DNA of 64,000 nt from Marinomonas maritima. Lineage in GTDB: Bacteria; Pseudomonadota; Gammaproteobacteria; Pseudomonadales; Marinomonadaceae. The stretch covers positions 1,220,078-1,284,077 of the forward strand of contig NZ_JAMZEG020000001.1 in NCBI RefSeq assembly GCF_024435075.2, given 5' to 3'. The notes beneath the pieces were generated by a model. The model worked only from the letters and a program-made list of their open reading frames with translations. It did not search any database and was not told the DNA's origin. A program made the translations under genes and the position numbers. Of the stretch, positions 27,557 through 36,522 are shown one piece after another. How positions within the stretch are numbered: position 1 is the first letter of the stretch; each line of letters begins with the position of its first letter.

Positions 27557-28147
27557 ATGAAGGTTAATACTAAAAATATATTAAATGAACGAAAATCAAG
27601 AGCATGGAGTCAACAACATTTAGCTGATGTAAGTGCTTTAAGTTTAAGAACAATTCAAAGAGTTGAGAAAGAAGGTACAGGCTCACCTGAAACAGTGAAG
27701 GCACTAGCGGCTTGTTTTGAATTAGACGTGAATGAACTACTTGTGCAAGAAGAGACTAGAAAAAATTCATTCGAAAGAAATATTAAAATGAAATTGGTTA
27801 CAATGTGGTCTTCATTTATTGTTATTTTTGTCAGTACTATATTGTTTTTTGTGCAACCTACAATGGCATTTAATATGGAAATTAGTGCGGATCAGATAGA
27901 AAGTTCTGATGAAAATAACTATCAACTATATAGCGGTAATGTAGAAATATTTGTGCCTGAAGAAATCACTTTTGAAGTCGAATCTGATGAGCTTTGGGGG
28001 ACAGATACAGCTTCGGTTGTAACGAGGAGTGTGAAGGTAAAGTTTGATGAGGCTACATTATTGGTAGGCGATGGTGTGATCATTAAAGTCGACAAAGGAA
28101 TAAAAATCACGACAGATTACGCTGAACTCCACCCTTTATCACTATGA
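27557..28147 (+). CDS. XRE-type regulator with membrane segment and LptA-like domain
   Basis: 196 residues: an N-terminal XRE helix-turn-helix (ILNERKSRAWSQQHLADVSALSLRTIQRVEKEG), a single hydrophobic segment (about 81-101), then a periplasmic domain (MEISADQIESSDENNYQLYSGNVEIF ... GDGVIIKVDKGIKITTDYAEL, in pieces) that resembles the LptA/OstA beta-fold. It could sense something outside the inner membrane and act on DNA, but no known protein with this order comes to mind. The gene sits between two attC-like sites, so it is likely a cassette gene. The start is ATG 27557; earlier in-frame codons lack a ribosome site. Confidence 0.75.
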   Translation: MKVNTKNILNERKSRAWSQQHLADVSALSLRTIQRVEKEGTGSPETVKALAACFELDVNELLVQEETRKNSFERNIKMKLVTMWSSFIVIFVSTILFFVQPTMAFNMEISADQIESSDENNYQLYSGNVEIFVPEEITFEVESDELWGTDTASVVTRSVKVKFDEATLLVGDGVIIKVDKGIKITTDYAELHPLSL

Positions 28148-28155
28148 TAGAAGAC

Positions 28156-28278
28156 TGCTAACAAACAATTTAAACATGATTTGGCGTGCGTGGCGTTTTT
28201 ACTATGCGATGGTTTTAGTGATTAAGGCGATATGCGGCGTCGGTATTGCGTGCCTCACGCCTTAATTGGGCGTTATTT
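28156..28278 (+). other. attC-like integron site 3 (VCR-type)
   Basis: 123 bases, the length of Vibrio-type attC repeats. TGCTAAC at the left end is the exact complement of GTTAGCA at the end of site 2, as expected for one cassette. Inside are gcgtggcgttt, as in Vibrio repeats, and long imperfectly paired arms (taac...caatt / aattg...gtta). It ends with GGCGTTATTTG. I regard this as the clearest site of the three. Confidence 0.78.
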
Positions 28279-28315
28279 GAACTTCTAACCAGTAAAGTAT
28301 TATAAAGGGGAATAT

Positions 28316-28669
28316 ATGTCTTATGTCGATGGCTTTGTAGCCGCAGTACCAACAAAAAATAAAGAAAAATACATTGAGCATGCTAAGTTGTCCGCAGTCG
28401 TTTTTAAAGCTCACGGAGCGCTTAAAATTACAGAAGCTTGGGGTGATAATGTCCCTGATGGTGTTGTTACATCTTTTCCTATGGCTGTAAATTGTGGCAA
28501 AGACGAAACTGTCGTTTTTTCATCTGTTGTATGGCCGACAAAGGAGATTCGTGATGCTGGTTGGGAGGCAATTATGGAAGATCCTAGAATGCACCCAGAT
28601 CAAAACCCAATGCCCTTTGATGGTAAGCGTTTAATTTACGGTGGCTTTGACGTTATTTTAGAAGAGTAG
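28316..28669 (+). CDS. DUF1428 family protein
   Basis: 117 residues with the DUF1428 hallmarks MSYVDGFVAAVPTKNKEKY, an ALKITEAWGDNVPDG segment and DPRMHPDQNPMPFDGKRLIYGGF at the end. It has a ferredoxin-like fold related to the dimeric alpha-beta-barrel family; the function is unknown. TAAAGGGGAA precedes the ATG. It lies 38 bases after the end of attC site 3 and would be the next cassette, but no attC follows it: an IS110 remnant begins about 50 bases on. Confidence 0.9.
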   Translation: MSYVDGFVAAVPTKNKEKYIEHAKLSAVVFKAHGALKITEAWGDNVPDGVVTSFPMAVNCGKDETVVFSSVVWPTKEIRDAGWEAIMEDPRMHPDQNPMPFDGKRLIYGGFDVILEE

Positions 28670-28719
28670 CAACGAGGTATCATTCACATAAGAAGTGACT
28701 ATGGTGTCAATTCCTGATG

Positions 28720-29062
28720 TTAAACCATTTTAGGATCCCACATGACACCATTTCTCACCATCGAATTTATGATCACTGCAAGTTTTTTATACTGACAATG
28801 ATGTCGGTTTTTTTAGGCTTCCCAGCCGTTATCATTCGTTTTAAATTTCGGATTACATCGAATGGCTGGCATCATTGCCATTCACGTCGCGGTTCTGATT
28901 TTAGATCTTCCACCACGTATCATTCGTTTCCCTTGATAAACGCTATTCTCTGTATTAAGCGGGGCGACGCCAACTTTAAGGCGCAGCTTCTTTATTGTTC
29001 GCATAGCCGAGCTCAGGCATGTCACTTGGTAGATTAAATGCAGCCGCATTTTCGACACCGGA
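28720..29062 (-). mobile_element. IS110-family transposase remnant
   Basis: On the minus strand, three-frame reading gives MPELGYANNKEAA, KVGVAPLN, GKRMIRGGRSKIRTA, MAMMPAIRCNPKFK, LAVIINSMVRNGVMWDP. These are the successive C-terminal blocks of IS110-type transposases (VGVAPxN, GGR.xxRtalymatl, .N..kf.., mLn.mlr.g..w), broken by a frameshift and at least two stops. The N-terminal DEDD part is missing. Confidence 0.88.
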
Positions 29063-29289
29063 AACACTTCGAATAGTGGACTTCCCAAAGTTTACTAGAC
29101 GGTAGTAGATCAAAAATACGTTACAAAACCACTTTGCTTTTAAACGTTAATGTCGACGTTCGTTGATTTTGATGTGATTTTTTAGCGGTTAAATATCACT
29201 TCATAGACGAATTGGTCAAAGACCTAGAGCCGCGTTATTTGTATTTAATTAGATTCGTTGAGGCTGAATAGATTTTTTTGGCCTAAATG
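29063..29289. other. Gap between IS110 remnant and satD repeats
   Basis: No gene seen. TGGACTTCCCAAAGTTTACT at 29077 resembles sequences at 47427 and, less so, at 2418. It may be an orphan insertion-sequence end. Confidence 0.35.
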
Positions 29290-29354
29290 GGCTAAATTTT
29301 CATTATTAGCTTTAATTGGCTAAATTTGCATTATTAGCTTTAATTGGCTAAATT
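29290..29354 (+). promoter_or_regulatory. 28-bp tandem repeat with TTAGC/GCTAA palindromes
   Basis: Two 28-base copies differing at one base (29290-29317, 29318-29345) plus nine bases of a third, ending 28 bases before the satD start. Each unit pair forms ttagctttaattggctaa, an inverted repeat of ttagc. SatD carries a helix-turn-helix, so this could be its own operator. Confidence 0.55.
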
Positions 29355-29382
29355 GGTTTTAGTCTACAAAGGAAGTGTTAAT

Positions 29383-30033
29383 ATGGCGCCTACCAATAAA
29401 CTCATTGCTGTGATCAGTGGCGATATTGTCAGTTCAACCAAGTTCACTTCTGGTGAGTATGAACAGTTGCTTGAAAGGATAAAAGCGATTCAATCATGGA
29501 TCACCGAAGGGCATTCATCAAACGCACACAGCATTGAGCGTGGCGATGAGTTCCAGAGTGTGGTGCATGATATTGAAAATGCGCTGAGATACACCATTAT
29601 TTATCGAATTGGTATTAAAGCGCTTGGAAAAGAGTTCGACTGTCGCATTAGTTTTGCAATTGCTCCTAATGCTGATCTGCGCGAGTTAGTTTCTGAATCG
29701 ATGGGTGACGCATTTTTTCTTTCTGGCCGTGGGCTAAAGACCTTGAAAAACGACAGGTTGCTTTTTAACTCTGACAACATTGAACTCGCTGAATACTTTG
29801 ACTTACTCTTAAAATACCTAGATAGACAACTGACGGATTTAACCTCACGTCAATGCCAAGTGATGCTGCCAATGCTTCGAACCAATGAAGACTTGTCGAT
29901 TAGTACGCTAGCTGAAAAGCTCAATGTGGCAACTGCGACGGCCAGTAAATCCCTTAAAGCGTCTGGTTGGCCGCTCATCAGTGCGCTAAATGTACGATTC
30001 ATTAATCAAATGGCGGAGCTGAAGCATGCTTGA
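29383..30033 (+). CDS. SatD-family protein
   Basis: 216 residues: an N-terminal SatD domain (LIAVISGDIVSSTKFT at residues 5-20, an IERGDEFQSVV segment and a CRISFAIA strand) and a C-terminal winged-helix-like region (LSISTLAEKLNVATATASKSLKASG). SatD is named from an acid-tolerance locus in Streptococcus; the role in proteobacteria is not established. The start is ATG 29383 with AAGGAAG seven bases upstream. Its last 8 bases overlap the start of the DUF3307 gene, so the two were translated together. Confidence 0.85.
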   Translation: MAPTNKLIAVISGDIVSSTKFTSGEYEQLLERIKAIQSWITEGHSSNAHSIERGDEFQSVVHDIENALRYTIIYRIGIKALGKEFDCRISFAIAPNADLRELVSESMGDAFFLSGRGLKTLKNDRLLFNSDNIELAEYFDLLLKYLDRQLTDLTSRQCQVMLPMLRTNEDLSISTLAEKLNVATATASKSLKASGWPLISALNVRFINQMAELKHA

Positions 30034-30782
30034 TTTTTTGGTGTTCTCATTCCGTTCTTGCTGGTGCACATCCTCTGTGATTTTACCTCCAGCCAACCCG
30101 ATGGGTAGACGCAAAGAAAGAGCATACCTACCGTTCATTTGAATTGTATTGTCACTCACTATTACACGGCGTTGCGCTACTCGTTCCTGCTGTCGTGTTA
30201 GGTATCGATTGGTACTCAGCGGCTTACTTAGTCGCTATCGTTGCGGTAAGTCATTTTGTTATCGATCTGTGGAAGGTAACCACACCGAATGGTGATACGT
30301 TTTCTTATTTTGTTATTGATCAGGCTTTACATGTCTCGGTGCTAGTGGCCATTGCTTTTTACATGACAGATGGAGCAACGATTGATGCTGTGTTGCAACA
30401 TGAGACGTTCTCGGATGGTGTTATGGTGGTCTTTGCTTACTTACTCATTCTCAAGCCGACTTCGGTTACGATTGGCAGCGTTTTAAGAAAATACCCAATA
30501 TCAGGTACAGATGAAGATAATAGTATTAGTGGTCTTGTTGCTGGTGGTGAGTTGATCGGGTACTTAGAGCGAGTGTTAATACTGACCTTTACGCTGGTGG
30601 GGAGCTACGCCGCGGTGGGGTTTGTATTAGCGGCTAAGTCCATATTTAGGTTTGGTGAGTTGAATAAATCAGACGATCGAGGTATGACTGAATATGTGCT
30701 GATTGGTTCATTACTATCGGTGGTGATTACAACACTGATAGGGACCTTAATATCGCTTGGCTTGGATGTGGCAATTAAGTGA
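30026..30782 (+). pseudogene. DUF3307 membrane protein, frameshifted near start
   Basis: The ATG at 30026 overlaps the satD stop and reads MLDFLVFSF; in another frame follows FLLVHILCDFT, and in a third QPTRWVDAKKEHTYRSFELYCHSLLHG, which continues to the stop at 30782. Joined, these give the DUF3307 membrane family that normally partners SatD. So there are at least two indels between about 30045 and 30095. The longest intact part (212 residues, from a TTG at 30144) keeps most of the membrane segments. It is either a real pseudogene or a base-calling error. Confidence 0.85.
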
Positions 30783-30859
30783 TCAATAAAGCATTTGGTC
30801 TTTATGGCTAAACGATAATGGTTGCAAGATCGTGCATTTTAGAAGACTACTTGAATGAA

Positions 30860-30900
30860 AAAAGCCGAGACATCATTCGAAAATGACATTTCGGCTTTAT
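30860..30900. terminator. Terminator between convergent genes
   Basis: aaagccga...tcggcttt with a long stem containing two mismatches, placed between the DUF3307 stop and the end of the diguanylate cyclase gene on the other strand. It could serve both. Confidence 0.7.
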
Positions 30901-30919
30901 ACTTTATATCAGTCGGCGG

Positions 30920-33814
30920 TTATTCTTGCCAAATTTCAACTCGATTACGCCCTTGTTTTTTGGCTCGATATAATGCTTGGTCGGCGAGTCGAAGCAAGCC
31001 TTGATAGCTTTCTACACTATGAGCGAACGCGACGCCCATACTGACGGTCATTTTGAAGTCGGTAGCGATATTGCTATAGTCAAATGTTTCAATGGATTGA
31101 CGAATATTGTCACAGTGAGCTGCAATATTAATATCATCCACGCCTTCAATCACTAACGTGAACTCTTCACCGCCCCAACGAGCAACGTGCACCTGCTGAC
31201 TTGCTATGAGCTGCAATTGGGCCGCTAAGGATTTTATAGCTTGATCGCCAACAAGGTGGGAATAATGGTCATTGATTTTCTTAAAATGATCGATATCCAT
31301 AATGACTAAGATTAGCGAGGTTTGTTGTTGCTTGGCTTGTACAAAACCCTCGCTTAACCATAGGTCAAAAGCGCGTCGGTTTGGTAGGCCTGTTAGTTCA
31401 TCTTCATTTGCTTGACGTTGGAAATCTTCCGATTGTTGACGTAAATCGTATGTTTGTTTTTCAACTAGGGCTTGCAGTCTTAACTCATTTTTTTGCAGTT
31501 GTTTAAAGCGCCAGCGTAGGCTGCCAGCTAAAATGATAAGGATCAATAATGCCACGCCAATTTGCACCTCTAGACGCTGCCAAAAATGGGGTAAAATAGT
31601 AATTTCATATATTTGATCGGCACTGTTCCAATCACTGTAAGGGTAACGTGCACTGACAAGAAATTGATATTGGCCCGGTGCTAAATTTGTATATTCAGCG
31701 ATGGTGTTTTTCCCCCTAGAGGCCCACGTGCTTTCAAAACCGACAAGGCGGGTACGGTATTCAATACGGGACGACATAACGTATCCTAGCCCAGCATAGT
31801 TGAATACCACTCGGTTGGTTCCCGCCGGTAAAACGTTTTTTTTGTTCGCTAATAGGACATGACCGTCGGCAGAAATTGATTCAATCGTAATGGGCAAATG
31901 GGCAGTATTTTTTTGCGAGATAGTCGAGCTATTGACCATGGCAACGCCTTTGGCGGTGGCAAACCATAATTTACCATTGTCCATCGCAACAGCGGCGGGG
32001 TTAGAACCGCCATTTGCCTGAGCACTTGCTAAACCGTCACTTTCTGAAAAATGCTCAAATGCGATCTTATTCTGACGTCCATCTGCCACAGCATGAGCTG
32101 CATGGTAGTCTACTCGCCATATACCTCGATTACTGGTTAACCAAAGCCCATTTGTTCCGTCGTAAATGACTTGAAATAGCTTATCAATAGGCAGTCCAGA
32201 GCGACGTCCCACCAAACCTAATTGACCATCTTCTTGGCTATAACGTATTAAGCCTCGGTCTGTGGCAATCCAGACATAACCAGGTTCGACCCAGAATCCA
32301 AAAGCATACTCTGCACCTTCTTGGCTATTAATAGGGACAATCTCAAAGCCATTCGACGTTAATTTGGCAACGCCAACCCCAGTACCAACCCAGATCTGGC
32401 CTTGGTCATCTTCTGTTAACGCCATAATATAATTGTCAGGCAGACCATCATCACGAGTAAAAAGCCGTTGTTGCCCAGAGGCCGTCTTTTGTACTAGGCC
32501 ATTTGTTGTGCCAATCCATAAATTATTATGGCTGTCTTCTAAAATGGCTCTTACTTCATCGCTGGGCAATCCACTGACGTAATTAAGGTAATGCGATAAC
32601 TGGTTGTCTTTCCATAGCATTAAGCCGTTAAGATACGTGCCCACCCAAATACCGCCTTCGCGTCGCTTAGCAAAGCTCAGAACCGAAATGGGGCTGCCTG
32701 AATTGAGTCGCGCTTCATGAGCGGTATTGTTTCTAATAAGGCTAAGCCCTTCACTTGAACCGACTAACACGGACTCAGCATCCACGTCGATGACGCTACG
32801 GACATAATCGCCCACTAATGCGCGTTTTTTTGTCCAAGTCGTAAAAGGCGCCTTACGCAGTCGCATTAAGCCGCCGTTAGTACCAATCCAAATACTGCCT
32901 TCCAAGTCTTGTAATATCGACAGTACTCTATTATTGGGTAAGCCTGATTGAGTATTTAAGGTCTCGATATGGCCCTTATCAAACCTCATAACACCCTTGC
33001 TTACGGTGCCCAGCCAGAGGTCTTTTTCATCATCTTCCATCAAAGTGGTGATGGCTTCGCCTGCTAGGCTTGGGTGTAATAATGAAATTTTGTCGTCTTT
33101 TATTGTATAGGCGCCTCTATTGGTTGCCACCAATAACCCTGTATTTTGTGTTTCTAGGATGGAATAGATATGCAGCTTTGATAAACCATATTGCGCTAAT
33201 ACTTCCTGTGTATTGTCCCTGTTTAGCTTAAATAAGCCGTTGTCTGTTGCTGCCCAAATTTGACCTTTAGTGTCTTCAAGTAATCGATAAACGCTGAGAT
33301 TTTTTAATACCCAAACTTCTTCAGTAGAATCGACATCTATACTCGGTTTCGGCCGATAAAATACCCCCAAACCTTCAACTGCAACCCAAACATTGCCAGA
33401 ACGGTCTTTGAGTAAATGATTTACCATGCCGCGAGCCGCAGGTTGAGGTTGCCAATGGTCATCTTGGTGATAGGTTATTCCGCCTCTAGCACCGGCTACC
33501 CACAAGCCATTGTTATCATCTGATATGAGTGTTCGTATGCCGGAGTCAAGAATCCCTGTTTTTGCCGAGCGCTCGAAAAAACGAAAATCGCGGCCATTAT
33601 ATCGAGCAACCCCTTCCCAAGTCGCAAACCATAAATACCCGTCTGAGGTTTGTGCTATGGCATTGATACTATTGTGCGGTAAACCTTCCTGAGTGGACCA
33701 AGTGTCTTTGAAATAATCGGCAACAGGAGTGTTCGCATGAGCAACATTGAAAGTACATATCAGTACTATTCCTAACCACAATGGCATTACTTTTTGCGGA
33801 TTGATAAGCGTCAT
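30920..33814 (-). CDS. Beta-propeller (Reg_prop/Y_Y_Y) sensor diguanylate cyclase
   Basis: About 964 residues: a signal-like N-terminus (MTLINPQKVMPLWLGIVLICTFNVAHA), a periplasmic double beta-propeller of repeated DxxGxLWxGT units (for example GYLWFATWEGVARY, SIWIGTNGGLMRL, NLWIGTTNGLV), a Y_Y_Y domain, one membrane helix, a short coiled coil and a GGDEF domain. The motif is GGEEF (near 881), so cyclase activity is expected. I see no RxxD inhibitory site just before it. It resembles the sensory part of hybrid polysaccharide-sensing regulators. I chose ATG 33814; an upstream TTG at 33835 is less likely. Confidence 0.92.
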   Translation of the reverse strand: MTLINPQKVMPLWLGIVLICTFNVAHANTPVADYFKDTWSTQEGLPHNSINAIAQTSDGYLWFATWEGVARYNGRDFRFFERSAKTGILDSGIRTLISDDNNGLWVAGARGGITYHQDDHWQPQPAARGMVNHLLKDRSGNVWVAVEGLGVFYRPKPSIDVDSTEEVWVLKNLSVYRLLEDTKGQIWAATDNGLFKLNRDNTQEVLAQYGLSKLHIYSILETQNTGLLVATNRGAYTIKDDKISLLHPSLAGEAITTLMEDDEKDLWLGTVSKGVMRFDKGHIETLNTQSGLPNNRVLSILQDLEGSIWIGTNGGLMRLRKAPFTTWTKKRALVGDYVRSVIDVDAESVLVGSSEGLSLIRNNTAHEARLNSGSPISVLSFAKRREGGIWVGTYLNGLMLWKDNQLSHYLNYVSGLPSDEVRAILEDSHNNLWIGTTNGLVQKTASGQQRLFTRDDGLPDNYIMALTEDDQGQIWVGTGVGVAKLTSNGFEIVPINSQEGAEYAFGFWVEPGYVWIATDRGLIRYSQEDGQLGLVGRRSGLPIDKLFQVIYDGTNGLWLTSNRGIWRVDYHAAHAVADGRQNKIAFEHFSESDGLASAQANGGSNPAAVAMDNGKLWFATAKGVAMVNSSTISQKNTAHLPITIESISADGHVLLANKKNVLPAGTNRVVFNYAGLGYVMSSRIEYRTRLVGFESTWASRGKNTIAEYTNLAPGQYQFLVSARYPYSDWNSADQIYEITILPHFWQRLEVQIGVALLILIILAGSLRWRFKQLQKNELRLQALVEKQTYDLRQQSEDFQRQANEDELTGLPNRRAFDLWLSEGFVQAKQQQTSLILVIMDIDHFKKINDHYSHLVGDQAIKSLAAQLQLIASQQVHVARWGGEEFTLVIEGVDDINIAAHCDNIRQSIETFDYSNIATDFKMTVSMGVAFAHSVESYQGLLRLADQALYRAKKQGRNRVEIWQE

Positions 33815-34198
33815 CCTTTTCTCATCCTTATACAAATTAGAAGTGTCTAGCCTGATAGCGTTCGTTTTAAAAGACGTTATTTAAGTAGCAGGACATGCAA
33901 TATATTGGTTTTTTGACTTTAATATGAAGTGAATACCAAGATTTACTGTCAATGATCTTTATAAAATTGGCGGGATGGTATCACAACGATATTAAGATCA
34001 ATGTATTTAAATGTTACTGAAAAGTCTTAAATACTAGTAAAAGTTGTATCGAATTGATCTGTTATTTAAGAAGTGCTTAGGTTTTAAATCCCACTATATA
34101 TAAATTATATTTATACATAGTAGGGGGGAGTGTATTCAACGTTGCTTTGAAAGCGAAAAAAGAACCGTTGTTATTAATAATAGGAATGCAAGGCTATA
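33815..34198. other. Intergenic region upstream of the sensor cyclase
   Basis: About 385 AT-rich bases between the cyclase start and the long hairpin. No gene was seen; it should contain the cyclase promoter on the minus strand. Confidence 0.4.
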
Positions 34199-34254
34199 AA
34201 TAGTTAGGGGCAGGTAAAAATAGCTATTCGCTTTTTTACCTGCCCCTAACTATT
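34199..34254. repeat. 22-bp perfect hairpin
   Basis: Bases 34199-34220 and 34233-34254 are perfect complements, with a core gttaggggcaggta and a 12-base loop. The stem ends in A/T at the loop side. It lies 28 bases past the metalloprotease stop. It could be a terminator, but it is long and perfect enough to suggest a repeated extragenic element. Confidence 0.8.
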
Positions 34255-34281
34255 CCGATCTTATTTACCCTAGTTTAAAAA

Positions 34282-35088
34282 TCAGTAACACTGAGGCTGT
34301 TTGTTCTGTGTAACTAAAGCATCATAAACGGCGAGATGAGGCGACATATTGGCCTGTAAGTCTTCAATTCGAGTGGCGTGAGAAGGGTGTGTCGATAGCA
34401 GTTCAGGCGTGTTGTTATTATCGCCCGCGCTCATATTCCGCCACAGCTGCACGCTTTCACGCGGGTCAAACCCTGCTTTTGCCATGTATTCTAAGCCAAG
34501 TAAATCTGCCTCAGATTCATGAGTACGGCTGAAAGGTAAAATAATGCCGACTTGAATGCCTATTCCTAGCGCTTGGAAAATGGCCTTTTTTTCCGCCGAT
34601 TCTTCGCCACTGAATTGATAACCTAGGGCGAGTGCTTGGCTGGTTGCCATTTGCGTTGAAACGCGTTCGTTACCATGCCTTGCTATTACATGAGCTAATT
34701 CATGGCCCACGACGGCGGCGAGTTGTGATTGATTTTTTGCGACACTCAGCAAGCCCTTATACACACCGACTTTATAACCCGGCAAGGCGAATGCATTGAC
34801 CTGTTCATCGTCAAATAAAACAACTTCCCATGACTGGTCACGATATTTATCAGGCAAAATAGCAATAATTGCGTCAGCGACACATTGTACTTGTTGACGT
34901 AACTGAGCATTGTTCGAAGCGGGTATTTCTTTTTTCATCACCGCGAATGACTCAACGCCCATTGTATCTAATTGACTATCAGGTAAGGCTATAAACTGCT
35001 TACGTCCTGTTGGCGATGCACTGCAGCCAACAAGAATAATCAGTGCTGCTGCCAGTGTGGCTTTATAAGAAAATTGTATTAACTTCAT
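34282..35088 (-). CDS. M48-family metalloprotease lipoprotein
   Basis: 268 residues: a lipobox (ILVGC, Cys22) and then an M48 peptidase domain with the zinc motif HELAH (in VVGHELAHVIARHGNERV, about 128) and a downstream ESEADLLGLEYM that gives the third ligand. It resembles LoiP/YggG-type and BepA-type envelope proteases that act in the periplasm on misfolded outer-membrane proteins. ACTTTC-type sigma signals are not evident. Monocistronic. Confidence 0.92.
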   Translation of the reverse strand: MKLIQFSYKATLAAALIILVGCSASPTGRKQFIALPDSQLDTMGVESFAVMKKEIPASNNAQLRQQVQCVADAIIAILPDKYRDQSWEVVLFDDEQVNAFALPGYKVGVYKGLLSVAKNQSQLAAVVGHELAHVIARHGNERVSTQMATSQALALGYQFSGEESAEKKAIFQALGIGIQVGIILPFSRTHESEADLLGLEYMAKAGFDPRESVQLWRNMSAGDNNNTPELLSTHPSHATRIEDLQANMSPHLAVYDALVTQNKQPQCY

Positions 35089-35462
35089 CTAGAAATCACC
35101 TTGAAAAATAACGTATGAGCAGTCGATTAATGACCATTTAACTCACCAATTTAATCCGTAAGAAACCTAATTTTTATTGCGGGAAAGAGACACAGCATGA
35201 GAGTTATCAGCACGTTATATAGCAGCATAATAACATAAATACATTAATACAGAATGTCTGAATACTACTAAAAAAGAACCATAATTATGTTTAATGCAAT
35301 GATGGATTGGCGGCTTAGTGCCTGTAGGTGAATATGACAAACTGTTGAGTAAAAGAAAAATGGCACGAAATAACGGCAAGATAACTATCTGATCCCTTTA
35401 TGGAGTGACTGCGTATACTTTTTTATAAGTTACAATTTATAAGCGTTCAGAGGTCAATATTG
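35089..35462. promoter_or_regulatory. Divergent promoter region, 374 bases
   Basis: A gene-free, AT-rich region between the protease and the esterase-like gene. It must carry both promoters. The esterase ribosome site AGAGG is at 35450-35454. No clear operator was seen. Confidence 0.4.
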
Positions 35463-36314
35463 ATGATGAAAAAAGTGTTTGTTGCATTGAGTTCTTTATT
35501 ACTTGTCGCCTGTACTAAAGCTGGATTAGAGGTAGCAAATTGGCCCAATGCATTCAGTGATACAAAAACGATCAAAGACATTGTTTATGGTTCTGAGCCT
35601 TGGCAAAAATTAGATGTGTATGTGCCTGCACATGCTTCGACTGAACCGCTTCCGGTGGTGGTTTTCTTCTATGGCGGAAGTTGGAAAGATGGCTCAAAAG
35701 ACATGTATCCATTTGTTGGAGAAATCTTTGCTAAAGAAGGCTACATCACCGTAATTGCTGATTACAGTAAGTACCCACAGGTTAAGTTTCCGACCTTTGT
35801 TGAAGATGGAGCCAAGGCGGTTGCTTGGACGTATCGACACATTACCGAATACCACGGCAATCCAGATAAGCTCTTTGTGGCAGGGCATTCTGCTGGTGCT
35901 CACATAGGCGCCTTAGTTACCGCTGACAAACATTATTTACAAGCAGAAGGTGAAACCCCTTCTATTATTAAAGCGTTTGCTGGTTTGTCCGGCCCATACG
36001 ATTTTGTCCCTTATGAGGAAGATTACATAGACATGTTTGGCCCACCTGAAAATTACCCGAACATGCAAGTTTCGACCTTTATTGATGGCAAAGAGCCACC
36101 TATGTTGCTGCTTTGGGGGGCGGAAGATGCCATTGTTGGTAAAAGTAACATGGATAAATTGATTGCTAAAATTGAAGCTGAGCAGGGCGTAGTAGAAAGT
36201 CACGTCTATGCTGGAGTCGACCATGTCGGCATGTTGTCTGGTTTCATTTGGTTTTTTAAAAGTAAAGCACCGATCATCGACGACATTACTGACTTTTTTC
36301 AGCATTATAAGTAA
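35463..36314 (+). CDS. Alpha/beta-hydrolase (BD-FAE-type) lipoprotein
   Basis: 283 residues: a short signal sequence and lipobox (LLVAC), then an alpha/beta-hydrolase fold. FFYGGSWKDGSKD is the oxyanion-hole region, GHSAGAH the nucleophile elbow (Ser near 147), with an Asp in WGAEDAIV and a His in GVDHVGM completing the triad. It is a probable esterase anchored in the cell envelope. The start is ATG 35463, with AGAGG nine bases upstream; a second ATG follows directly. The substrate is unknown. Confidence 0.9.
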   Translation: MMKKVFVALSSLLLVACTKAGLEVANWPNAFSDTKTIKDIVYGSEPWQKLDVYVPAHASTEPLPVVVFFYGGSWKDGSKDMYPFVGEIFAKEGYITVIADYSKYPQVKFPTFVEDGAKAVAWTYRHITEYHGNPDKLFVAGHSAGAHIGALVTADKHYLQAEGETPSIIKAFAGLSGPYDFVPYEEDYIDMFGPPENYPNMQVSTFIDGKEPPMLLLWGAEDAIVGKSNMDKLIAKIEAEQGVVESHVYAGVDHVGMLSGFIWFFKSKAPIIDDITDFFQHYK

Positions 36315-36522
36315 ACAAGTCAAACTTAGAGACGAAGTTAATTTCAGACATATGATGTTTTGGATTTCTCAATTTCAGCCCTAGACCTTAATCATAGTCG
36401 ACTATATTGCTCGATTTTTTATTGGGTGATAATGTCATTTTATATGAAATCGAACTTTGATTAATTGCATTTATATTTAATAGAGAGGAATCTTTTTCGA
36501 TAGGTATAAATCAGGAGTGAGT

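Noticed and set aside
28699..28751. atggtgtca / tgacaccat inverted repeat as the IS110 termini
   Set aside because: Both arms lie at one end of the remnant and IS110 elements usually lack such terminal repeats; significance unclear.
29290..29354. Tandem 28-bp repeats as a mini-CRISPR array
   Set aside because: Copies are directly adjacent with no spacers, only 2.3 units long, and no cas genes are present.
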